From Clostridia bacterium (lineage in GTDB: Bacteria > Bacillota_A > Clostridia > TANB77 > CAG-508), in contig JAGATI010000156.1 in assembly GCA_017621295.1 (NCBI GenBank), forward strand, positions 1-12,996: a stretch of DNA of 12,996 nucleotides. The letters are read 5' to 3'. This document shows, piece by piece, positions 7,901 to 12,996 of this stretch (positions within the stretch are counted from its first letter, which is position 1; each line of letters begins with the position of its first letter). Below the pieces are notes generated by a model. The model did no database searches. It had not been told where the DNA came from and saw only the letters and a list, made by a program, of their open reading frames with translations. The position numbers were made by a program, and so were the translations under genes.

Positions 7901-10900
7901 CTACTGTTCCTAAATTTTGTATTGCTCCCAGATTATAACAATTAATTATATCACTTCGACTAAGCGCACTTGCTATTCCCCCATATCTAGTAGCCCTATT
8001 ATTTGTAACATACTTAATATCTCCAGCATTATACGAATTTACAATCTTTAATTCACTGCCATCCCCTATTAATCCTCCAATATAAGTACCAGTCCTTCCA
8101 GTTATTGATCCTGTGTTATAACACTTATTAATTGTACTTTTATAGGCATTTCCTACTATTCCTCCTATGTATGCGTTTACATCTGTTATAGTTTTTATTG
8201 ATATATTACTATTACACTCAATAATCTCTCCTCCGTTTATTCCTCCTACTATTCCTCCTATAAGAACTATATTCACATTTACAAGGCTATTTACACTGAT
8301 AGAACCACTGATAGAACAATTAATGATTTTTCCATCTTGCATATTTCCAACAATTCCACCTACGTTAAATTCTGACCCAGTCGTATTAATATTAATTCCA
8401 GTTAACCTTAAATTTTCCACAACTCCACAATATACATTAGCAAAAAAACCTGAATTACTGTTATCTGATTTCATATACAGATTTTTTATTTCATATCCAT
8501 TTCCATTAAAAGTTCCTTTAAATACACGGCCAGCTCCTATTGGGCGAAAACCACTGCCATCTCTACTGGTTAACTCATCCTTAATTTCATACCATTTTCC
8601 ATCTCCATTATAGTCATAAATTCTATTAGGATTTCTGTAAGAGCTAGCATCATTAAAATCTAATGTTCTCTTTAAGACCACTGTCTCATTTTCATAAGTA
8701 TGACTAATTAAAGAGTCAGAAAATTCTATTAAATCCTCTATATAATTTATCTCATAAATAGGAATTCTAATTGTATTTGTTCTCTCAACTTCAGATGCTG
8801 GTAACATATATCCTTCTGGTGCTTGAACTTCTTCTAATTTATACACTCCACTTTCTAAATTAAGTTTTATTTTTCCTTCAAAGTCACTTGTTACTACTAA
8901 CATTGTTTCACCATTTATAATTTCAGGTTTAGCAATAGGATATCCATCTTCATCATATACATCTTTAAATTTATTATCATTATATGAATCTTGTTTCTTC
9001 AAAGTAAACTTAGCACCTGCAAGTGGCGTTCCATCTTCATTCGTTTTAGTTAACTCAAAATTATAATCATCTAGTTTTGCAAACCACACCACAATATGCT
9101 TATCCTCTTTCATCTCTGTAAATTGTGGTAATGTTATACTTCCATCATCTGCTATTGTGTAATCTACTATTTCTCCATTTACAGTAATTTTATTAACTTT
9201 CCATCCCTCATCTGGAGTTGCTTTTATTGGTAATGTGCTATCATGTTTATATGTTACTATTTCATATAGATCTTGTCCTTCTCCAGAAATTGTTCCTTTT
9301 CCTTGTTTTACTTCTGTTGTTATTTTAAATTGTTTTATTTCATTTTTTATTGTTATATCTTTCATTTCTTCAAATTCTGGGTTTATTTGTGTCTTGCATA
9401 TTATTTGTAATATTGGCATATTATTTTCGTTATATCCAACTCCTACATATCTATCTTGCAAATCTTGTATAAATTCATAGAAATATGCTGGTGTGTAATC
9501 CTTTTCTATGTTTTCTATTATTCCAGATTTATTAAATTCTATTAATAATCCGCCATATTCTAGATTGTATTCTTTTCCATCTATATTTAGAGTTTCACTA
9601 TCTCCTACTATACCTACTGCAATTACTCTTCCGTCTGATTGTTTTATAGCTTTTGAAAGTGTTATTTTTTCGCTATTTACTGAATATGCCCATTCATAGT
9701 TTCCATTTTCGTCTAAAGATATTACTGTTGCTCCTTTTACTTGTATATTTCCTTGTTTTTCCGTAGTTATACTTGTTTCTTCTTCAAACCAATATGTTTC
9801 TGTATAATTATTTTTTTCTACAACTCCTGCTTCATATCTTGTATAATATTGATTATATTCTTCGTCTTTTTCATTATAATATAATAAGGTATTTCCATCA
9901 AAATCAAATTCTGATACAAACTTTCCGCTAAATACTAATTTTTCTTGTTGATCTATAGTGTTTATTGTTATAACTTCTTCTTCGTTTTCTAAACCTATTT
10001 CACCTGATAATAAATATCCTCGACTTGTTTTTATTAATTTATTATTTAATCCAAAACTTGTAAAATATATATCTTTTCCAAATATATCTACTGATTTTGA
10101 AAATACTAAGTTACCATCTCTATCATATCTTTCTACCATAAATGCACCTATTACAATAATATCGCCATCTGGTGTAGTAATAGAATCATATATTGCACCT
10201 AGATTTTCACAATTTACGCACCATAAAATATTTTTTCCTGTTTTATCGTATTTTACAATACATCCTCCATAAATATTTTTTGTACTTCCATTTGAAAGTT
10301 CTACTGTACATTCATTATTTAATGTTCCTATTACATAATATCCATCTTCTACTTCTTGTACATCATTATAATAAGAATATTCTGCTGTTAATGTGTCTTC
10401 ACTTATTACCCTAAATTCAGTTTTTTCTTCTTTACTTTCTCCTATTCCAAAATAGTGAATTCTATCTTCTTGTTTTTCTGGTAATATATAACCATCTGCT
10501 GCTTCTACTTCTTCTATATAGTATAATCCTGCTAGTAAGTCTGCTGTTATTTCTCCATTTTCGTCTGTTTTTATTATATGGTATGTTTTGTCATTTATTG
10601 TTTCTTCTTCTCCTATTATATTTCCATTTACGTCTTTTGCTTCTTCAACAGATTTTATACTTCCATCTTCATTATATGTTATTTTGTAGATTGCAAATTT
10701 TGTATTTGGTATTGCTTTACTTGTTTGTCCATCTATTTTTGTTATTTTAAAGACTGGATTGTTTTGTAGCGTAATTGTTACTTTATTTGATGTTATTTCA
10801 ATATCTTTTCCATTATTAGTATTTAATATAAAGTTTTCTCCTTCTAATACATCAACTTTTAGGTTATCTCCATTTTTTGATACTCTAATTTTTAACACAT

Positions 10901-12996
10901 CAGATTCTAGAATATATCCATCTGCTGGTATTGTTTCTTTTATTGTATATATTCCGTCTACTTCTGTCTTTCCTTCAATGTATTTATATAATCCTTGTAA
11001 AGATATTTTTCCATTTTCATCTGTTGTTAGTTTTTCTTCTAAGTCTTTACCTGTTATTGTGAATGTTACATTTGGTAATGTTTTTTCTTTATTATCTTTT
11101 TCAACTTTTATTATGTCTAAATCATATGTTGGTATTTTTTCGTTTGTTACATTTACATTTAATGTTACATTTGTTTTATTATCTATTATTGTTCCTATGT
11201 TAGGTTTTAAGTTGCCTTCTGCATCCTTTGTTATATATATTTCAAATGGTTCATTTATATAGTAACCTAGTGCAGATATTTCTGTAACTGTATATTTTTT
11301 TCCTATTTCTAATCTTGAAACTGCAATATTTCCATCTTTATCTGTTAAAACTGTTTCGTATATTTCATCTCCTACTACTTGATATTTAATTCCAGATAAA
11401 TTTTCTTTAGATGTTTCATCTTTTTTATTTAAAACTAATTTATACCTTACCTCATCTTCTACATTTAAAGTTACTAAATTTGAAGATTGATTTACCAAAT
11501 AGTTTTTGTATCCTGCTCCTGAATTTAATATTTCTACAGATAAATTACCATTTTCCTCACTTTGTGTTACTTTAAATTGTAGATTTCCTTTTGATAATGC
11601 ATAATTTTCTGATGTTAATACTTCTTCTATTGTGTATGTTTTATCTAAATATAAATTATCAAGACTTATTTTTCCTTCTTCGTTTGTTGTTTTTCTATAT
11701 GCTTCATATCCAGATTCTCCACTTACTTCTGATGTTATTAAATATGTTGCATCTTTTACTTTTGTATCTGTTCCAGTTCTAAATTTTATTAAGTTAATAT
11801 CATATCTAACTCTATCTTGTACTTTTATATTAACAGTGTTACTTTTAACGTTATTTGTTTTATAGCCTGCTCCTTCTGTTATAACTTGTAGTTCTAGCAC
11901 TTTTGTTTGTTCATTTTCTACTACTTTAAATTCTAGTGTTCCATTACTTATTTCGTAGTCATCTGTTGATTTTATTTCTGTTAATTTATATACTCTTCCA
12001 ACATGTAGCTCACTTAATTGTATCTTTCCATTTGAGTTTGTTCTTTCTATGTAAGATTCATAGGTAGAATCGTTATTATTTCCTGATTCTAATAAATATA
12101 CTGCATTTTGTACAGGTGTAGTAGTTCCAAGTATATTTTTTTCTATACTTAAATTATATTTTCTTGTAATTCTTATTCCTAATTTATTTGGCTCTGTATA
12201 GTCTGCAAGTTTTCCATCTTGTGTATCTAAGTTAAAATATACTGCATGCGCAGAATAAGATACTTTTTCATAGTCAATTTCTTCTGGTATTGCTATTATG
12301 TATTTAAAAGATATGTCATCTCCTTTATTTATAATAAAGTTTCCAAAGTCAATATAGTATGTTTTTATTTCTGACCAATTTGTTACTTTCGATTCTTCTA
12401 TCCATCCATTTCCTGCATCTTCTAAGTTTCTGTTTGGATTTTCGTTTGTAGAATAATATATTTTTATATTATTTTTTAATTCGTTTAGTCTTTGTTCTGA
12501 AAAATTCTCAGAGTTATTTTTTGCTGTATCTAATACAATTTTTCCTGTTATATTTGTTGTAAATTGTGAGCCAAGATTTTCCCCTGTTATTACATATGTG
12601 TTTCCTTCAAATGGTATTTTCCCTAATATTTGGGCATCACTTATTGTACTTGAATAATTGTTAATTGCTTCCACATTTATTTGTGCTGTTCTTTGTTCTT
12701 TTTTTACTTCTGCAATTTTTGGTGCAACTGTTATTTCATCTTCTTGCTCATCATCATAATCTGTTGCTATTTGGTATGTTATTAATCCTGTTGGTGCTAT
12801 AAATTGCATTTTGCATGTGCTTTTCCCTACGTATTCTTCTAAATTCCCGTTGCTATTTGCATCATAAATATCTTGTGTTTTTACTTCATAATTTTCATAA
12901 TAATTATTTTCTGCATATAAAGTAATTTCTTTTGTTTGAGTTGCCATTCTTGAGTTTGGTGTTACATTACAATTTATGTCTATTGAATATGTAGCT
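1917..12996 (-). CDS. Giant multidomain sortase-anchored surface protein (5' end beyond window)
   Basis: At least 3,692 residues of a secreted, wall-anchored protein. Numbering from the ATG at 12947: N-terminal beta region to 263; four CnaB domains (264-731); CnaB5 hosting a beta-propeller (732-1207); InlB-like repeat (1208-1294); CnaB6 hosting a GLUG beta-helix (1295-1807); InlB-like repeat (1809-1911); CnaB7 hosting tandem unknown repeats (1912-2435); seven MucBP-like and four InlB-like repeats (2436-3488); final beta domain (3489-3642); MPKTG signal at 3643. A role as adhesin or ligand-binding stalk is inferred from these families. The frame continues without stop for 16 codons above the ATG to the window edge, and that ATG lacks both a ribosome-binding site and a signal peptide, so the true start and secretion signal lie outside. 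Stop is TAG. No frameshift is seen. Confidence 0.93.
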   Translation of the reverse strand, partial: ATYSIDINCNVTPNSRMATQTKEITLYAENNYYENYEVKTQDIYDANSNGNLEEYVGKSTCKMQFIAPTGLITYQIATDYDDEQEDEITVAPKIAEVKKEQRTAQINVEAINNYSSTISDAQILGKIPFEGNTYVITGENLGSQFTTNITGKIVLDTAKNNSENFSEQRLNELKNNIKIYYSTNENPNRNLEDAGNGWIEESKVTNWSEIKTYYIDFGNFIINKGDDISFKYIIAIPEEIDYEKVSYSAHAVYFNLDTQDGKLADYTEPNKLGIRITRKYNLSIEKNILGTTTPVQNAVYLLESGNNNDSTYESYIERTNSNGKIQLSELHVGRVYKLTEIKSTDDYEISNGTLEFKVVENEQTKVLELQVITEGAGYKTNNVKSNTVNIKVQDRVRYDINLIKFRTGTDTKVKDATYLITSEVSGESGYEAYRKTTNEEGKISLDNLYLDKTYTIEEVLTSENYALSKGNLQFKVTQSEENGNLSVEILNSGAGYKNYLVNQSSNLVTLNVEDEVRYKLVLNKKDETSKENLSGIKYQVVGDEIYETVLTDKDGNIAVSRLEIGKKYTVTEISALGYYINEPFEIYITKDAEGNLKPNIGTIIDNKTNVTLNVNVTNEKIPTYDLDIIKVEKDNKEKTLPNVTFTITGKDLEEKLTTDENGKISLQGLYKYIEGKTEVDGIYTIKETIPADGYILESDVLKIRVSKNGDNLKVDVLEGENFILNTNNGKDIEITSNKVTITLQNNPVFKITKIDGQTSKAIPNTKFAIYKITYNEDGSIKSVEEAKDVNGNIIGEEETINDKTYHIIKTDENGEITADLLAGLYYIEEVEAADGYILPEKQEDRIHYFGIGESKEEKTEFRVISEDTLTAEYSYYNDVQEVEDGYYVIGTLNNECTVELSNGSTKNIYGGCIVKYDKTGKNILWCVNCENLGAIYDSITTPDGDIIVIGAFMVERYDRDGNLVFSKSVDIFGKDIYFTSFGLNNKLIKTSRGYLLSGEIGLENEEEVITINTIDQQEKLVFSGKFVSEFDFDGNTLLYYNEKDEEYNQYYTRYEAGVVEKNNYTETYWFEEETSITTEKQGNIQVKGATVISLDENGNYEWAYSVNSEKITLSKAIKQSDGRVIAVGIVGDSETLNIDGKEYNLEYGGLLIEFNKSGIIENIEKDYTPAYFYEFIQDLQDRYVGVGYNENNMPILQIICKTQINPEFEEMKDITIKNEIKQFKITTEVKQGKGTISGEGQDLYEIVTYKHDSTLPIKATPDEGWKVNKITVNGEIVDYTIADDGSITLPQFTEMKEDKHIVVWFAKLDDYNFELTKTNEDGTPLAGAKFTLKKQDSYNDNKFKDVYDEDGYPIAKPEIINGETMLVVTSDFEGKIKLNLESGVYKLEEVQAPEGYMLPASEVERTNTIRIPIYEINYIEDLIEFSDSLISHTYENETVVLKRTLDFNDASSYRNPNRIYDYNGDGKWYEIKDELTSRDGSGFRPIGAGRVFKGTFNGNGYEIKNLYMKSDNSNSGFFANVYCGVVENLRLTGININTTGSEFNVGGIVGNMQDGKIINCSISGSISVNSLVNVNIVLIGGIVGGINGGEIIECNSNISIKTITDVNAYIGGIVGNAYKSTINKCYNTGSITGRTGTYIGGLIGDGSELKIVNSYNAGDIKYVTNNRATRYGGIASALSRSDIINCYNLGAIQNLGTVECRADALVSSSNDNYVNNFYTIGKTKTATAYSNDENVYYLSDSTSSSYSNGSAISKSKTYMQSKEFVDLLNSNIENIDYDIELLEWTYVINDYPTLQLGINENIEIETAYSEAIIPISITNEKLKYKITTEIAKNSEGSRTGGTITGEYDSKYCSSRNIKFVECVQPGNNNETPIVMMPSEGYGITNISINGENINYTVEDDGTYTIPSGYFTEMKEDKHIIVTYERAEKILTINKVDESDNTKMLSGAKFKIKQIDERAEVTDEVGNLNANGTSYTEIDKEKEVNIEGTLTQNGAEYITVDKENELTNVLGELTNNGTYYFEESNGKYIPNNIGVSGSQANSYIKIDLSDKDGLYAVVVNVEGTSSGLLFGTVNQSTNAPSYNSSEDFIYASGPQIAKDYTYTELKGGNIYYLHLGYMGSVGTSSISISSVKLYEAKGTRYYFEDVDGQYVPNNQGQYDKVANSYIPIDLTNETGKFYLVINAEAVMSDMGYLYATITDNTEAPVYSNSEGRFVYITTSKSAADYSTLLEGGKKYYLHFGYNNLKPDTNIVKINSINMYEAKYLTYYFEEKDGKLVSNNQGKNSTVANSYIPIDLTKTTGKYNLKINAEISSDLFDYGYATITTTQDAPSYSSSTGRILRISGEQEAKDYTKVLDAGNMYYLHLGYYKNSSNSKDADTFTINSIELSLNTDGFYSNELETNKYGQIKQKVPLGNYEITELEAPEGYKLNNETVEFRVVEESDNTITIANKKMSRIIVHHYLKTSDGTKTRIKVAEDETKEDTIGEEYITSPQKGISGLTLEKDEDGGYVLPENAVGTFQEEIVEVIYYYEPSQITLTVNHYLDGTETKLAEDEKYTFNAEAVVKDDGTYEIVTEGNYDIDSNKSYNELISNYICTRVISDVKDETTLEDNLTFNKDTVVTYYYKIKEHVITTRVEIPEGQTKKGGQISGEDLKPYETVQHGKDSKEELKMTPDKGYRINKITINAKNGDELISSQEVLFTPNEDGTYELPKFKEVTNDFEIVVQFVPDIGRVIVHHYIQGTEIKIAPNEITQDAIGTVVNTKEVDTSKYNLVENSEKYVLVQAPEEKDVTIEREDKEVTYYYQAQYKITTNVIPYDERQTDGTIKSVRGGNIFGEDEAPYEEVLKGKNSLKEIKAVPDEGFVITGMKINGQTYDYTKKLANDGTVTLDKFTNMQEDKHIEVEFRRVTKVVVQHILRNPDGTTTLYLETEEDGYVGKDYTSSRINITNYRASEDEEGKIVPSNKEGLMEVDTIYVKYYYEKIPAGITVKHVEKVLKKEKVEVTDEETGETKEEIKTSLVGEPIDGIEDEYIKGYVGEDEITYRKEIEGYVSTSPIEPEEVIENLINVKQEENQITVTYKENDVIEIVYWYEREYKITTDVKEHEEQVKNAETGKEETVLVKGGSITGELTKENTNPLEQVLRGRNSTKEIKIEPEYGYRIKSVTLKNGENEEEKMYIEDFIQEDRKTVIIPVGYFEYMQADKHIEVEFEKIPAKVIVKYLDVVTKEELLPDKETDGFVKDSYDEPRVDVDTYTKADPEPENSKGEMTEDTITIIYYYQKQYKITTDVKEHEELEKKPLVDVIVKKDEEDGNTPEKDNTDNEQNNNTGSEGNNNTSEDNEPNKPTEKKIMVKGGSITGEDELPYEVVTRGEDNIKVIEMKPDYGYRIKSLSIQDGEEVTEIYIDNILTKEGAIIIPEGYFENMQADKHVVVEYEPIPAKVIVQYLEKETEEKIADSEKGEGFVDYEYKTYPKEIPYYELIEEELPENAEGKLVEKDTIVKYYYKKSPFNMKVEKEISKITLDGELVEVKDKNKVKVELEGENVNERKLEISYIVRVTNTEKVEGKAIIEEHIPEGFSFVKEKSSENWKEENGIYTIKTKELQPGETIEYEVTLKWNASKENSGNKVNIVKIANTENVPEYEETTLEDNEDNATLEIKVKVNMPKTGQARIIYIISGLVIATCITMVIWDKKKNRK
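1920..2021 (-). other. Sortase cell-wall sorting signal (MPKTG)
   Basis: Residues 3643-3676: MPKTG, a hydrophobic segment ARIIYIISGLVIATCITMVIW (about 3649-3669), then the basic tail DKKKNRK at the C-terminus. This is the three-part layout of a sortase substrate, with Met in place of the usual Leu of LPXTG. In this family sortase cuts between Thr and Gly and links the protein to peptidoglycan. Confidence 0.88.
2022..2483 (-). other. Membrane-proximal beta domain of the surface protein
   Basis: Residues 3489-3642. It contains LEISYIVRVTNTEKVEGKA, HIPEGFSFV, LQPGETIEYEVTLKW and VNIVKIANTENVPEYEE. The pattern 'isY-v-v-tN', 'd-iPeGf-fv', 'l-pGe-i-v-l-w' is that of DUF11-like repeats that often precede a sortase signal in clostridial surface proteins. 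It separates the repeat stalk from the wall-anchor signal. Confidence 0.55.
2484..5642 (-). repeat. C-terminal stalk: seven MucBP-like and four InlB-B-like repeats
   Basis: MucBP-like units begin at residues 2436, 2517, 2713, 2890, 2966, 3195 and 3419; each starts V-x-V-x-(H/Y)-(Y/I/V/L) and ends in an aromatic strand such as VIYYYEP, VTYYYKI or IVYWYER. InlB-B-like units begin at about 2612, 2790, 3077 and 3264, each opening ITT(R/N/D)V and closing with M-Q-x-DKH-(I/V)-x-VE-(F/Y), except the third copy of the protein (2612), which is degenerate at FKEVTNDFEIVVQF. From 2517 the order is mostly strict alternation, broken by a MucBP-like pair at 2890 and 2966. MucBP units are known in mucin-binding and surface proteins. 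The segment probably spans the wall as an extended stalk. Confidence 0.7.
2961..3092 (-). other. Asn/Glu/Asp-rich low-complexity loop
   Basis: Residues 3286-3329 are almost entirely Asn, Glu, Asp, Lys, Thr, Ser and Gly (e.g. NEQNNNTGSEGNNNTSEDNE). The stretch lies inside the sixth InlB-like repeat, between KEHEELEKK and MVKGGSITGE. The fifth copy has the same flanks (KEHEEQVK, LVKGGSITGE) with only about a dozen residues between them, so this is an expanded loop, not a domain boundary. Confidence 0.7.
5826..6944 (-). repeat. Three tandem ~123-residue repeats of unrecognised family
   Basis: Copies begin at residues 2002, 2124 and 2249 (periods 122 and 125). Shared landmarks are YYFE(E/D), G-(K/Q)-x-(V/I)-x-NN, ANSYI-x-IDL, a G-(K/L)-(Y/F) strand, N-(A/V)-E, AP-x-Y-(S/N)-x-S, A-x-DY(T/S), and GG/AG-x-x-YYLH-(L/F)-GY followed by an I-x-S-(I/V) strand. 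None has Cys. The pattern of short alternating strands suggests a beta-sandwich, perhaps a binding domain, but I cannot name a family. Copies 2 and 3 share an identical 36-bp stretch (6109-6144 and 6484-6519), pointing to recent duplication or conversion; copy 1 is the most divergent. Confidence 0.7.
6945..7121 (-). repeat. Three short ~22-residue repeats
   Basis: Residues 1943-2001 contain EVGNLNANGTSYTEIDKEKE, then IEGTLTQNGAEYITVDKENE, then VLGELTNNGTYYFEE, which runs into the first long repeat. Equivalent glycines lie at 1949, 1971 and 1994 and equivalent tyrosines at 1958, 1980 and 2003, a 22-23-residue period. The pattern is G-x-L-x-x-NG-x-x-Y. The last unit overlaps the start of the long repeats, so the short units may be linker strands. 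No family is recognised. Confidence 0.6.
7215..7523 (-). repeat. InlB-B-like repeat, copy 2
   Basis: Residues 1809-1911, from KITTEIAKNSEG to FTEMKEDKHIIVTYE. It has the same skeleton as copy 1 but is longer, with an extra loop around YCSSRNIKFVECVQPGNN that contributes two cysteines. It directly follows the CnaB6 closing strand, just as copy 1 follows that of CnaB5, so a host-CnaB plus InlB-like pair was probably duplicated as a unit. Confidence 0.6.
7527..9065 (-). other. CnaB6 domain interrupted by a GLUG-repeat beta-helix
   Basis: CnaB6 starts at residue 1295 (Lys1301; Glu1373 in the strand VYKLEEVQAPEGYMLP). Its closing strand ISITNEK (Asn1803) comes 502 residues after the Lys. The insert, about 1402-1785 (DNA 7593-8744), opens with the cap typical of GLUG proteins (FRPIG at 1467, FKGTFNGNGYEIKNLYM near 1477). 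Five GLUG units follow, with GGIVGN or variants at about 1530, 1564, 1595, 1624 and 1656, each followed by an I-x-N/K-C/S-Y/S-N-x-G-x-I strand. It ends WTYVINDYPTLQL near 1768. GLUG repeats occur in surface and IgA-protease-type proteins and probably form a solenoid. Confidence 0.75.
9066..9326 (-). repeat. InlB-B-like repeat, copy 1
   Basis: Residues 1208-1294 run from KITTEVKQGKGTISGEG to FTEMKEDKHIVVWF. The pattern is KITT, a Gly-rich turn, a p-x-x-Gly-(W/Y) strand, a KITVNG strand, and a closing F-x-x-M-x-x-DKHI-x-V-x-(F/Y). It resembles the divergent InlB B-repeat group. Five further copies occur in this protein, starting at residues 1809, 2612, 2790, 3077 and 3264. Confidence 0.6.
9327..10754 (-). 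other. CnaB5 domain interrupted by a beta-propeller
   Basis: CnaB5 opens at residue 732 with Lys737 and the Glu strand LYYIEEVEAADGYILPE (Glu813). Its last strand DITIKNE (Asn1202) appears only after about 340 intervening residues. The insert, roughly 857-1195 (DNA 9363-10379), repeats a blade-like pattern: a Lys/Glu-x-D-x-x-G-N turn and a DG-y-i-v-iG strand, as in VKYDKTGKNILW, TTPDGDIIVIGAF, ERYDRDGNLVFSKS, EFDFDGNTLLYY, SLDENGNYEWAYS and KQSDGRVIAVGI. About five or six units are visible, as in bacterial SBBP-like propellers. A propeller would be a ligand-binding head mounted on the CnaB core. Confidence 0.65.
10755..12158 (-). other. Four tandem CnaB (SpaA-type) isopeptide domains
   Basis: Domains begin at residues 264, 382, 502 and 608. 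Each has the first-strand Lys at position +6 (K270, K388, K508, K614), the strand YxxxE that supplies the catalytic Glu (E324, E442, E556, E671), and a last-strand acceptor: Asp in the first two (D378, D498), Asn in the last two (N602, N729). Lys-to-acceptor spacings are 108, 110, 94 and 115 residues, normal for CnaB. In this family a spontaneous Lys-Asn or Lys-Asp bond stiffens the fold. The array probably forms a rigid arm behind the N-terminal domain. Confidence 0.85.
12159..12996 (-). other. N-terminal beta-rich domain of the surface protein (incomplete)
   Basis: Residues 1-263 plus 16 codons above the internal ATG. The sequence contains IKIYYSTNENPNRNLEDAG, a GWIEESKVTNWSEIKTYYID stretch, and FIINKGDDISFKYIIAIPEE, followed by NKLGIRI. 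This pattern, with Tyr-rich strands, a w-x-xx-y-ID segment and an 'ip' strand, recalls the DUF11-like or fimbrial-backbone beta domains at the head of other clostridial SpaA-type proteins. The family assignment is tentative. The region precedes the CnaB array, so it would be distal from the cell wall. Confidence 0.5.

Noticed and set aside
12945..12947. ATG as the true start of the giant surface protein
   Set aside because: The frame is open upstream to the window edge, there is no Shine-Dalgarno sequence, and no signal peptide follows, although the protein carries a sortase signal.

Overview
The window reads as a chromosomal segment of a very AT-rich, low-GC Gram-positive bacterium, most likely an uncultured gut-type member of the Clostridia. 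The evidence is a Firmicutes-type RpoB N-terminus, strong Shine-Dalgarno sequences, a consensus sigma-A-type promoter, and a giant surface protein with a sortase signal. Trp is encoded by TGG and TGA is not read through, so the standard bacterial code applies. Everything that looks genic lies on the minus strand; long plus-strand frames are antisense shadows.

Layout in the direction of transcription (high to low coordinates). (1) From the right edge down to 1917 runs one enormous open frame encoding at least 3,692 residues of a modular, cell-wall-anchored surface protein. Its 5' end lies outside the window: the frame stays open to the edge, and the ATG at 12947 has no ribosome-binding site and no signal peptide. 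Module order is: an N-terminal beta-rich domain; four ordinary CnaB (SpaA-type, isopeptide) domains; three further CnaB domains, each apparently split by a different inserted module (a beta-propeller, a GLUG beta-helix, and three tandem copies of an unrecognised ~123-residue unit); a C-terminal stalk alternating MucBP-like and InlB-B-like repeats; a final beta domain; and an MPKTG sortase signal with membrane segment and basic tail. (2) From 1916 to 1377 is an intergenic region holding a 20-bp perfect palindrome of the GGGGACGGG (REP-like) type, a 79-bp MITE-like element with terminal inverted repeats and a 9-bp target duplication at the edge of that palindrome, a strong promoter, and a ~310-nt leader with a ribosome-binding-site-led 8-codon reading frame and two potential RNA structures. 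(3) From 1376 to the left edge is the first 458 codons of rpoB, started by TTG, cut just before the main rifampicin-resistance region.

The two genes share a strand but probably not a function or a transcript: rpoB has its own strong promoter. In most Firmicutes rpoB follows the rplKAJL ribosomal protein genes; here its immediate upstream neighbour is a surface adhesin, so the usual context has been broken. The most interesting items are the nested CnaB architecture, the unrecognised ~123-residue repeats, and the rpoB leader, which has the look of an attenuation-type control region. Family names are from recognition of sequence patterns by eye, without database searches.
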